NCBI GenBank assembly: GCA_946892665.1
Contig: CAMPOT010000001.1
Location: 868,001 to 932,000, forward strand
Length of the DNA: 64,000 nucleotides
Source of the DNA: Chryseobacterium sp. Marseille-Q5410
Lineage (GTDB): Bacteria > Bacteroidota > Bacteroidia > Flavobacteriales > Weeksellaceae
Direction: 5' to 3'
Part shown: piece after piece, positions 23,683 to 33,000 of the stretch
Layout: every line of letters starts with the position of its first letter
How positions within the stretch are numbered: position 1 is the stretch's first letter
Position numbers and translations under genes: made by a program
Notes under the pieces: generated by a model
What the model was told of the DNA's origin: nothing
The model's input: only the letters and a program-made list of their open reading frames with translations
Database searches by the model: none

Positions 23683-25704
23683 TTATTTTTTAATGAATTT
23701 TATCTGTTTTGATGAACCGTCGTGAAGGGTCACTACTCCGAGGTACATTCCGGGAGCTAAGCGGGAAACATTGATGGTTTTCTGATCCGGAGCGAGGGTT
23801 TGGTTAAGAACCAGATTTCCGGCAAGTCCATAAATTTTTACCGCGGTGGCACGGGCATCGGTTTTAAAGTTCAGCACCTCTGCGGCAGGATTCGGATAGA
23901 CACCAAACGTACTGACAGAAGGGGTATCCACACTCAAAATATTTTCAAACGGCAGTCGGTAAAATTCGGTATGGATTGGGTTCGAACCCTTTTCATACTG
24001 AACCGTCATTTTATTGAAAGTACCGTTGCCATCGGTAAGGAATGTAGATCCGATGATGTTTCCACGGGCCGTATCGCCACGGAATTCAACCAGCTTCTCC
24101 TGGGTGTCTTTCGCGACTACAAGGTTGTTGTATACAGGGCTGTTTCCGGTCTTCTGTTTGTAAACATAGGTATAGTAAAGCTGATTATCGTTTGCATACA
24201 GGTTTGGCAGCAGGGCATAGCGGGTAAGGATGGGCTGAAAAAGTACGACATCCTGGGGCAACAGGAACCGCTTTCTGTTTACGGTGGCTCCGGTTCTGCT
24301 GTATTCGTTGATTACTCCGTAGATGTTTCCGTTCTCCTCGTCTGGAGAGTCGATGCCGATGAGGTAATTAAAATCATTGCCGCGGGGGATTCTGTTGAAA
24401 GAAGCGGAGAGTTGGTCGTTGTTGTGCACCGCGTCCAAGATCAGGTCGAACGTCCAGCTTTCAATGTTAAAAAACGCTATTTTCGTTGCCATCGCTTCTT
24501 CGCCCATTAAAAATGCCAGCTGATTGTCGTGCCCCGGTATGCTGTTCATTTCCTGAAAATTGTCCACAATGTACTCATTAAGTTCATGAATCATCACGCC
24601 ATCTTCATTCGCCACCCGGTAGGTGCTCCACTCATTGTCGGCGATCATGTCATAATAATACACGCCATAGGCTATTTCAAGTTTACTGTCTGTATTAAAG
24701 ATGTTTCTGGAGATGTTGTAGCTCTGATCCCTGTAGAACATTCCAAATTCTGCCATCGGGATTACATAGGGGCCGGCCTCCGGGTAGCGGGTTTCAATAT
24801 CCAGTGCCATGGTCTTCACTTCCTGAAGGTTGAAGTCGAGCAGTTTTACCATCAGTTTATTGTCCGGGAAAACTTCCAGCGTGGCGTTGTCCATGAATAA
24901 ATGCTTGTAATGCGCCAGAGCCATATACTCCTGTCCGTCGATCTTTACAAAGTTGAAAGGAGATCCCATGAAGAATTTGATTAAATCCGCATTCAGAAGG
25001 TAGGTGTTCTGGATGTTCCAGGTGGCTACAGCAATGGCATTGATGGTTACACTGGACTCATCCGCAAAATAGGTAAAGAGTTTTTTCTTACCCTCGGCAT
25101 CGGTCTTGGTTTCAGCGGCATATCCGTCTACTTTCTGCAGGATCTCCCCCTTGCTGTTTACCACCCATACTTCCCAAACCTGGTCATCCGGTCCTGGATT
25201 TACGCCTTCAAAATAGTGGAGGAAGATGAGAAATTCCCGGTCTGCATCCGTATTGAAAAATCCGGTGGAATAGTGGTTCATTACATCGACCTGATTTGCG
25301 GAAGCAGGTACCTGAATGGTAAAATTATCTACCACCTCAATATCATCACTGTAGGTTTTCACGGTATAGCTGTTGCCTGTGCGTTCTGATGAGAAGAGGA
25401 TTTCACCTGTGTTTTCCGCCTTGTCGATGATGCCCCATCTTGTAATGTCGATCTGTGCGAAAGGTTCAACCTGGGTCGCAGCGCGTGCTGAAGAGGTGGT
25501 GTTTCCGCCCGTATTGGTGTTTCCGAAAGGAGAAGTTACCATCCTGGGTCTGTTGAGGTCGCGCAGATCATATTTTTTTAAAGCGCGGGATTCTTTCTTG
25601 GCCAGTTCAATACCGGGTTTTTTTGCGGCTGAAGTTTTTGGGATTTGTGCGCTTGCGACCGCGTAAGTGCAGAGCAGTGCAACGAGTGTAAATTTAAATT
25701 TCAT
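23683..25704 (-). CDS. T9SS-exported protein with type A sorting domain
   Basis: A 673-residue protein with a signal peptide (MKFKFTLVALLCTYAVASAQ) and a C-terminal type IX sorting domain: FGVYPNPAAEVLNFK (about residue 597), then VKIYGLAGNLVLNQTL, then LAPGMYLGVVTLHDG and a KFIKK end. The middle 500 residues have regular strand-turn blocks with aromatic and acidic turns (for example NLYANDNQLYYTYVYKQKT), compatible with a beta-propeller, but I recognise no enzymatic motif. It should be transported across the outer membrane by T9SS and attached to the surface or released. It is monocistronic, between two TPR signalling genes on the same strand, with its own terminator. Function unknown. Confidence 0.75.
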   Translation of the reverse strand: MKFKFTLVALLCTYAVASAQIPKTSAAKKPGIELAKKESRALKKYDLRDLNRPRMVTSPFGNTNTGGNTTSSARAATQVEPFAQIDITRWGIIDKAENTGEILFSSERTGNSYTVKTYSDDIEVVDNFTIQVPASANQVDVMNHYSTGFFNTDADREFLIFLHYFEGVNPGPDDQVWEVWVVNSKGEILQKVDGYAAETKTDAEGKKKLFTYFADESSVTINAIAVATWNIQNTYLLNADLIKFFMGSPFNFVKIDGQEYMALAHYKHLFMDNATLEVFPDNKLMVKLLDFNLQEVKTMALDIETRYPEAGPYVIPMAEFGMFYRDQSYNISRNIFNTDSKLEIAYGVYYYDMIADNEWSTYRVANEDGVMIHELNEYIVDNFQEMNSIPGHDNQLAFLMGEEAMATKIAFFNIESWTFDLILDAVHNNDQLSASFNRIPRGNDFNYLIGIDSPDEENGNIYGVINEYSRTGATVNRKRFLLPQDVVLFQPILTRYALLPNLYANDNQLYYTYVYKQKTGNSPVYNNLVVAKDTQEKLVEFRGDTARGNIIGSTFLTDGNGTFNKMTVQYEKGSNPIHTEFYRLPFENILSVDTPSVSTFGVYPNPAAEVLNFKTDARATAVKIYGLAGNLVLNQTLAPDQKTINVSRLAPGMYLGVVTLHDGSSKQIKFIKK

Positions 25705-25871
25705 TTTGGATCGGTTTTTTGTTGAGTGAAAAAATTTAATGCAGCAAAAAAAACAAACAGAACCGGCAAATAAAAATTAAAAACTACTGAATTTAATGAA
25801 AATTACAGAAATCCGTTACAATAAAACGCCGCATGAACTGCTGAAAATAAGTGGGTTACCTTCAGGAACTG

Positions 25872-27080
25872 TCATTTTTGTTTTTTTACCATGTATTTCT
25901 GAAAAAGCGCAGCAAGGGACCGGTTTCGGGAAGTTCGGGGCGGTGCGAGCCGAAGATTCTGACCTGAGTGATGAGGTAAATTCCATTTCCTGCTTTTCTT
26001 CCCCCTGTACAGTTCCCACGCAAAAAGCACAACGGTAATGAGCAGTAAAAGATAAAAAATATACTCCACCGCATGCGTTTGCTGCTCATCCTGAAGCGGC
26101 TGCCGGTTTACAAAGTTCAGGACGTTTTCAAACTGGGTGTTGCGGAGTTGGGTAAATTCCTCTGCGGCAAGGGTGTACCGGCGTTGGTAAAAGCGATACT
26201 GATCAGGCATTCCCAACGCTAAGCAGTTTTCTTTCAGCAGATCATATATTTCGGCTTTCATTTTGGGATTTGGCGCCGTATCCATTACGCTCAGAATTCT
26301 TTCCAGACTGTCTTTAGCGCTTCGGAAATCCCCTTTCAGGGAGGCAATTTTGGCGAGTCCCACGCCTGCGCTGTGGATGTATTCTTCAAGTTCGTTCTGG
26401 GTGGCAATCCGATACGCCTTCTGAAAGTTTTCTTCGGCCGGTTTTAAATGATTAAGGTCGAGTAAACAGTTTCCTTTTTCGAGAAAAACCAGGGCCAGAT
26501 TGTTACGCGCGACCGGATTTTCGGGAACCGCCCGGTAAGAGGCAATTGCCATATCGTAAATCTTGATGGCGTACCCACAGTCGATTTCATCCTTGTAGCC
26601 GTTCCCTTTTATGGCATAGATATTTCCGAGGGAAACCGCCCTGGCTTCTTTTGACAGGGTAGAATGGTGAATCAGGTTTTCTGCCTTTTCGAGATAGGTT
26701 CTGGAAATCCCATTCAGGTTCGAAAGCTGATATTGTTCTCCCAAAAGACCCAATGCCCAGATTTTGTGCTGAATATTATCCGACTCCCGTGCCAGCTTCC
26801 AGGTTTCTGAGGCGTATTTCAGGGCTTCCCCGTTTTGCTGCAGTGCCGTATAGCCGTTCACCATCGTGATGAGCGCAAAAATTCTGGTTTCGGTCATTTT
26901 GGCCTTCTTATACACGATAGTGCTTAAGGCAACCGCTTTTTTCGCATCGCTGTACACGCTGCGGTTGGCCTCTTCGAGTTCGGCCGCGAACTCTTTCTTT
27001 GGCTGTGACCGGAGCTGTATGCTGAGGCCGCATAAAAAACATAAGAGTACAATTGTGCGAAAATTCTTTGATACCTGCAT
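25872..27080 (-). CDS. TPR-transmembrane protein lacking the usual C-terminal HTH
   Basis: About 402 residues from the ATG at 27080 (MQVSKNFRTIVLLCFLCGLS, a signal peptide). The longer frame begins inside a TATCTTTG -7 box. TPR-like helices fill most of the protein (LEKAENLIHHS, AEENFQKAYRIATQNELEEY), followed by a membrane helix near residue 335 (YIFYLLLLITVVLFAWELYR) and only about 45 further residues rich in Arg/Ser/Pro. Relatives in this window carry an AraC-type domain at that position. This one therefore looks truncated or is a sensor without its own DNA-binding part. No HTH remnant is seen downstream in any frame. Confidence 0.65.
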   Translation of the reverse strand: MQVSKNFRTIVLLCFLCGLSIQLRSQPKKEFAAELEEANRSVYSDAKKAVALSTIVYKKAKMTETRIFALITMVNGYTALQQNGEALKYASETWKLARESDNIQHKIWALGLLGEQYQLSNLNGISRTYLEKAENLIHHSTLSKEARAVSLGNIYAIKGNGYKDEIDCGYAIKIYDMAIASYRAVPENPVARNNLALVFLEKGNCLLDLNHLKPAEENFQKAYRIATQNELEEYIHSAGVGLAKIASLKGDFRSAKDSLERILSVMDTAPNPKMKAEIYDLLKENCLALGMPDQYRFYQRRYTLAAEEFTQLRNTQFENVLNFVNRQPLQDEQQTHAVEYIFYLLLLITVVLFAWELYRGKKSRKWNLPHHSGQNLRLAPPRTSRNRSLAALFQKYMVKKQK

Positions 27081-27113
27081 GCCTGTGCTTGTGTTTGTGA
27101 TCTTAACCGGGTG

Positions 27114-27121
27114 CAAAGATA
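27114..27121 (-). promoter_or_regulatory. -7 box (TATCTTTG)
   Basis: Matches TAnnTTTG and lies 33 nt ahead of the ATG at 27080; supports that start over the upstream one. Confidence 0.5.
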
Positions 27122-27142
27122 GTGTATAATCACCGGATTGGT

Positions 27143-27213
27143 TTAGTGGGTTAGTGGGTTAGTGGGCTAGTGGGTTAGTGGTTGAGTGGTTGAGTGGTTG
27201 AGTGTTTGAGTGG
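27143..27213. repeat. Tandem GTTAGTGG / GTTGAGTG tract
   Basis: About four units of GGTTAGTG then about four of GGTTGAGT, an imperfect short-unit array. It stands upstream of the TPR gene promoter. Confidence 0.8.
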
Positions 27214-27235
27214 GGGATGCTGAGTTTTGGGTGCT

Positions 27236-27283
27236 TACACCGTCACGGCTATGCCGCAGTGAGACTCCTGCGGAGTGACAAGG
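27236..27283. repeat. Intergenic repeat, second copy
   Basis: CACCGTCACGGCTATGCCGC with trailing GGAGTGACAAGG, a close relative of 19220-19266. Confidence 0.6.
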
Positions 27284-27339
27284 TTGGGTTTTGAAAGCGC
27301 AGGATTAGTGATCGGTTATAAATGCTCGGTAGTGGCGAT

Positions 27340-27881
27340 GATATTACAGTACACTCTTCCTGCTGCTACTCTTCATAAGAAAAACGTGCTGTTCACCTCC
27401 CCTGGAGGGTTGTCAGTGGCGCTGCCGCTGACGGGGTGGTTTCCCCTGCCTTTATTTTTCAGTCTGTATTTCAGGTTTTAATCTTTTTGATATAGATGGA
27501 CGGTGTTTCACCGGTGACCTCTTTGAACGCTGTGGCGAAACTGCTTTGGGAGATAAAGCCACTTTCCTGCGCCAGGTAGCTTATTTTATAGGTGCGGTAG
27601 CGGGGGTCGGAGTTCAGTTTGTCCAGAATAAACCCGATCCGCAGGGAATTGATATAGCTGTTAAAGCTTTTGGCTTTGGATGTATTGATCACCGATGAGA
27701 GGTAGCGCGTATTGGTATCCAGCTTTTTGGCAAGACCAGCCAAACGGAGCTGGGGATCGAGGAAAAGTCCGGATTTTTCGAACTTCCGTAACTTTTCCAG
27801 AATCTCTTCTTCGGTTTTATCGGAAATGATAATGCCCTTTGCCTGCTCAAGGTCTGAAAGTTTTTCCTCCGGTTTTTTACC
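27340..27881. repeat. Segmental duplication, copy B
   Basis: Close match to 22005-22542 with the same gene order and orientation. It ends at the same GGTTTTTTACC junction, beyond which the sequences are unrelated. It contains palindromic CCACCCCG element copy 3 at 27393-27446. Confidence 0.9.
27393..27446 (-). repeat. Palindromic CCACCCCG element, copy 3
   Basis: Same element as at 22057-22105, with slightly different loops. It is part of the duplicated block. Confidence 0.6.
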
Positions 27882-27882
27882 T
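27471..27882 (-). pseudogene. Truncated duplicate of the TPR-HTH regulator (HTH domain only)
   Basis: The open frame covers the last 135 or so residues of the regulator at 22132-23556, including LAGLAKKLDTNTRYLSSVIN, with a few substitutions (NGY to NSY, STY to SIY). It has no signal peptide, TPR or membrane part. No good start codon exists near its 5' end, although a TATATTTG -7 box lies just upstream on the minus strand (about 27884-27895). It may be silent, or it may give a free HTH domain from an internal non-ATG start. Confidence 0.75.
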
Positions 27883-28393
27883 ATGCAAATATAAAATATT
27901 TATCTGAAAGTTGATGCGTACGGGTCATGAAATCAACTGTTTGCAGAAAATAATAATGAAAGAACGTTAAGGTCTCTATATAATTGATTACGATATCCAT
28001 CGAATCTATTTGTGAATTATTACCATGGTCCTTTCGCTGCTTTTCAATAAGGGAATTTTAAATCCCAAACGGTCCCGGTTTTTAATTTTATTTTTTTATC
28101 TTTGTGAGGAATTTTAGTAGCAATTATTTAAAAGCTCTTTCCGGATGGTCATCATACGTGAAGGGCTTTTTTTTGTGACTGCACGGATCCGGAGACCTCA
28201 GTACCGGAGTTTAAACGGCGGGTGCTAATTTGGCTGCTTCTTTCTTGTTCCTGCTCCTGCATTCACGTCTGCGGGCTGTTTTACCATTTGTTCTACGGAA
28301 TCCTTTATGACGATAATCTCTGCGTTCGAGATGAACTGGGGATTGGTGATAAAAGCATTTCCTGATACAATATCTTTCCTTTCGGTATCGTTT
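27883..28393. other. Gene-free gap
   Basis: No supported gene. It holds a candidate small transcript (28097-28174). A minus-strand frame at 28225-28509 reads plausibly in places (SGNAFITNPQFISNAEIIVI) but has no family and overlaps the T9SS pseudogene, so it is not called. Confidence 0.35.
28097..28174 (+). ncRNA. Candidate short transcript (promoter box plus terminator)
   Basis: TATCTTTG (28097-28104) matches the -7 box. About 30 nt later AAAGCTCTT pairs with AAGGGCTTT (nine pairs, one G-U) before a T8 run. The implied RNA of about 65 nt has no open frame. It could equally be a leader attenuator of the now-broken T9SS gene downstream. Confidence 0.3.
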
Positions 28394-29585
28394 GAGTGCT
28401 GTCGTGCAAGGTTCCAGATTTGTATCCTGCGGGCACTAACAGTTCGCCTGCACCAAATCAGATTTTCAACGGAGTATTCACTGGAGTTCCCAATAACGGC
28501 GTTATTCAATTTCCGTTACAATATAAAAGCCAAACCGGCATTTCTACTGGTAACGGCTATAATCTGATCGGAAATCCTTATCCGTCGAATATTGATTTGA
28601 CCAGCTTTATGCAGCAAACAGCGCTAATATCTATAAAACGGTATGGTTCTGGGTAAACGACAGCAATGTTTATTACCAGACCGGCAGCGGTTACACAGGC
28701 AACGGCTACGCGGTATATAACGGTACCGGAGGCAATGGAGGTACCACGGACAGTAATCCTAATAATGGTATCGCACCGGACGGAATTGTAAAAGTTGGCC
28801 AGGGATTCATCGTGCAGATGAAAAACCCACCGGCAACCAATCCACCAGCATTGGCGACCGTAACTTTCAATAATTCAATGCGGGTCTCAACACCGGGTAC
28901 CTTTTATTCCAAAGGAGGTGAAGGAAAAGACCGGTTCTGGCTGAAGCTGATTTCACCGTCGAATATAGTAAATACCCAACTTATTGGTTATATCAGTGGA
29001 GCAACAAATGATTATGAGAAGGATTTTGATGCGGAAGCAATGAGCCTGAGTTCAGATTTATTCTATTCGAAACTCGGAGACAGACGTCTCGTTATTCAGG
29101 GGGAATCAACTTTCAGGAACAGCGACCTTGTAATCCTGGGGGCGAATATTTTTCAGGATGGCACCTATACCATCGCGTTGAAAAATGTGGAAGGTGTTTT
29201 TGCCGGAGCTCAGGATATCTATCTTAAAGACAATCTACTGAATACCTATACGAATTTAAAAGAGAGGTCTTACAGCTTTACCGCAAGCAAAGGTATCAGC
29301 GAAGGGCGTTTTGAAATTGTTTACACTCCCGAAACCAAATTAGCGACGGGTACAACAGGAGCTGAAGACCTTAAAGTTTATCGCGATGGGAATGACTTCG
29401 TTGTTGTTTCTTCAGGTAAAAAAATCACCGGGCTTGAGTTTTATGACAGTGCCGGAAGACTGGTGTACCGCAGCAGACCGAATCAGTTTGAAATGCGTAT
29501 CAATACCTCTACTCTAACCCCTGGGGTTTATGTATTTAAAATAGACCGAAATGGAACTATTTCCTCAAAGAAGGTGATGAAATAG
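28394..29585 (+). pseudogene. Remnant of a T9SS-sorted surface protein
   Basis: The frame enters at CKVPDLYPAGTNSSPAPN with no start or signal peptide and passes GYNLIGNPYPSNIDLTSFMQ. It shifts frame near 28611 (the continuation NSANIYKTVWFWVNDSNVYY is in the -1 phase), then runs through VKVGQGFIVQMKN to a full C-terminal sorting domain (LKVYRDGNDFVVVSSGKKIT ... GVYVFKIDRNGT). Each block has a counterpart in the last 450 residues of the intact protein at 30031-34746 (WNLIGNPYPSNLDL, YAKVGQGFVVR, RFEIVYQPETVLA). It is thus a 5'-truncated, frameshifted paralogue of its neighbour. Confidence 0.8.
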
Positions 29586-29611
29586 ATTTTCTGTAATATT
29601 TCTATAATCTC

Positions 29612-29641
29612 CCAAACCATTCTCATGGTTTGGATTTTTTT
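29612..29641 (+). terminator. Terminator after the T9SS remnant
   Basis: CCAAACCAT / ATGGTTTGG, nine perfect pairs with a TCTC loop, followed by A then T7. Confidence 0.85.
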
Positions 29642-30030
29642 ATTTCATCTTTTTTTAGAAGATGGTTTTTTTCATTAATGGCTTTACATACAATAAAATC
29701 TCATCATCATGATTCTAAATTTTATTGCTGATGTAAAGATCAACTAAGATGAAGGGGGATTGCCTCTGTTACGAGACGCCCGAGATCTCACTGTCGGGGC
29801 TTGGAAATTGTAATTTTATCTTTGAGTTGTACGTAATCCCAGATGTATTATAGTAGTCAGATGTGTGTAATCATTAATAATGCGTTAATTATTCCGACCG
29901 ATTGGTTCTAAAAATGAACCAAATGATAAATTTTTGAAAATATTTTAAAAACAATTCAAAGCGATACAAAAAAGATGTAAATTTGCACCTCTAAATCACT
30001 ACAACTGCCTATTATTAAATTTGTTATGCT
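29642..30030. other. Intergenic region with repeat and promoter
   Basis: No gene. At about 29768-29812 a GGCAATCC/GAGATCTC-type intergenic repeat occurs in reverse orientation (GGATTGCCTC ... GAGATCTCACTGTCGGGG). A TAAATTTG -7 box is at 29978-29985, 46 nt ahead of the large T9SS gene. Confidence 0.5.
29978..29985 (+). promoter_or_regulatory. -7 box (TAAATTTG) of the large T9SS gene
   Basis: Matches TAnnTTTG and is followed by GCACC, a common start context, 46 nt before the ATG at 30031. Confidence 0.55.
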
Positions 30031-33000
30031 ATGAAAACAACTTTATACTCTTTTTATAAATCTCTGCTCGCAGCACTCCTGCTTTTTGTTTCCGTCGCAG
30101 GGTGGGGGCAAACCGTTATTGATAACTCTGCTACGGGCTCCAACGGAACCATTCCCACTGGCTGGACCGGGCAGAATAATGTTACTGGTCAGGACATATC
30201 CCAAAAGGGGAGCGGCGGTTATTACCTGGTAGAGAAAACCAATACTGCAACCGATTATCTGGTTTCCAATACCTATGACCTCTCAGCATACACTTCTGTA
30301 ACGATAGAAGTAAGTATTGCCACTTACGGGGCTTCCTCAACTACAAATCTGGAGGCACAAATCTCGACCAATGGGGGAAGCACCTGGACGACTACGGCTA
30401 CCTCAGCTGGATCAGTAAAAAGTTCTACTTTTATAGACACCACGATTGGTTTTTCCGGCATCTCTCTTACGGCAAACACGAAATTCCGTTTTTACGATCC
30501 GGTAGCCGGAGTTCCCAGTGTACGGATAAAGAGCATCGTGATCAAGGCATCCGGTTCTGCTTGCACCACACCTACCCAAAGTTTTGATTCTGCTTCGGTA
30601 ACAAAAACTATGGGAGATGCTCCATTTACCAATACATTTACTCCTAACAGTTCAGGTACGGTTACTTACAGCAGCAGCAATACAGGAGTTGCTACGGTAG
30701 ATAGCACCACCGGTCAAGTTACTTTGGTCGGTCCGGGAACTGCAAATATTACGGCAACTACAGCAGCTAATGGGACTTATTGTGCAGCTACCCAATCCTA
30801 CACGCTGAACGTAACCATCCCGGCTTGTACCGGTCCGACTACGGCTGCCTCGGCCTTTACCTCCAACACCCCCGACCCCAACACTCCCGGCACGGTAGCC
30901 CTGGGCTGGACGAGCGGCAACGGCACCAACCGCGTGGCTTTTGTAAAAGCCACCGCATTTACCGCTGCCACGCCTGCCAACAATAACACCTACAATCCTG
31001 ACCACATTTTTACCGGCGCGGGTACGGCCTTCGACGGCGGCAAGACGGTGTATAACAGCAATGGCAGCAGCGTAAGTGTAACCAACCTGACGCCCAACAC
31101 GGCCTACAACGCCAAAGTGTTTGAATATCTGGGTGCGGCGGGCAGCGAATGCTATAACACGACGCCGCTTTCGGGCTCTTTCACTACCGTATCCAACGCG
31201 CCGGGCGTTCTGGATGCCTCCAACCTGGCGGATGTTTCTTTTGATGCCAACTGGACGGCTCCTACCGGCAACGGCAGCGCGGCTTATACCTATACGCTGG
31301 AGTATTCTACGAGCAGCACTTTTGCAAGTAATGTTACCGCTATTACAAACATTGCCTCCGGCACGACTACCCGGGCGATTTCGGGCCTTACACCGGCCAC
31401 GAACTATTATTACCGCGTAAAAGTGGTGAATGCCGGCGGCTCCTCTGCCTGGTCAGCTACCAAGCAAACCACCACAAAGCCTTCTGCACCTCCGGCTCCG
31501 GGCGCACCTACGCAGGCCTGCGGCAGCACTACTTACCCGGCTTATGGCTCAGGCGCTCCGTATAATACCTATTACTGGCAAACAACAGCCAACGGCAACA
31601 GCACGGCTAATCCGGGAACTTCTTTCTTCACAGTGACTGCCTCCGGAACTTATTATGTGCGTGCGTTGAGCGGCGCTTCCAACTGGTCGGCGGCTACTCC
31701 GGTAAATGCTGTTGTGATTAACAATCCTGTGATTACGGCACAGCCTGCCAATAAGACCGTGGCAAACGGCAACACGGCCACCTTCAGCGTTACTGCAACC
31801 GATGCGGGCAGCTATCAGTGGCAGGAAAACAACAGCGGCGGCTGGGTAGACATTACAGACGGCGGCAATTACAGCGGCGCAACTACAGCTACGCTGAGCG
31901 TTGCCAATGCGAATATCGGGATGGATGGATATACCTACCGCGTAGTGGTGGGCGGTACGGCTCCCTGCAACGGCACGGTTACTTCCAATGCGGCCACCCT
32001 TACCGTTACCGTGGTAACAGGGTCTGCCGCTTATTTCCGCAGTGCCGATACGGGCAACTGGACAAACATTGCGACCTGGCAGTCCTCTCCGGATAATGTA
32101 AACTGGTATCCGGCTACGGCTGTGCCTACCAGCAGCGCCACGCAGATAGACATCCGAAGCGGGCATACCGTAAGCGTAACCACTGATTCACAGAACGGCA
32201 AAAACATCCACGTGTACGGAACGCTTTCGCTGGAAGAGGTTTTTGCAGTTGCAGATGACGGCACAGCGGCCTACGACCTAACGGTAGAAAACGGCGGGAT
32301 ACTTTCCTTCCCGAACACCAAAGACTATACCCCTACGTTTGGCGCTGGTGCAACAGCCCTTTACCGTGCAACCTCGCTAACAAGTTTTGTAAATACAAGC
32401 GTTGTAGGAAATGTGCTTACGGATAACGGTGGTTCTGGTACAAAGATGTATTTTGAAAGCGGAGCGAGGTTTACCGTTTCTATTAGCGGATCAAATTCCC
32501 TCAAGAGTTCCGGCGTAACCTATTTCCCGAATGCAGACGCGAACACCACGCCTATCCTGCAAATTGCTACGGGTATGGCGCAGATGAGCTCGGCTGATAA
32601 AAACCCTACTGTTATTAACGGCAGGCTGGAGGTTGCGTCGGGGGCAACATTTACTTCTTCCAATGGCGGTGACCGGACTTTCCGGGATGGCATTATCAAT
32701 AATGGAAGTTTTAGCGGCGGAACGAGTAATATTTATATTACCGGCACCAATGCCCAATTGGGTGGTACTGGCACTACTACGGTTGGAACAAATAACAGTT
32801 TGATAATTGATACCGGTGCAGTAGCCACACAGGTTACTCATATGGCAATTACCGATGGTACTGTTACTGTAAAAGGTACGCTGAGCAATTCAGCTCATGC
32901 TTATAAAATAAATGCAAATGTAAATATTGCGGCCGGAGGCAAATTTGTTACTTATTCGGAAGGAGGTTTCTTTGGTGGTCCCAATTCAGCAATACAGGAA

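Noticed and set aside
28225-28509. Minus-strand frame with protein-like stretches
   Set aside because: It overlaps the T9SS pseudogene on the other strand, has no recognisable start or family, and could be debris of an inverted fragment; evidence is too weak to call.
29760-29830. tRNA or structured RNA gene at the GAGATCTC hairpin
   Set aside because: No cloverleaf can be drawn; the sequence is a common intergenic repeat type.
30652-32264. Several long alternative frames on both strands inside the large T9SS gene
   Set aside because: The GC-rich, codon-biased Ala/Thr/Gly sequence opens shadow frames; only the T9SS frame has signal peptide, domains and sorting tail.
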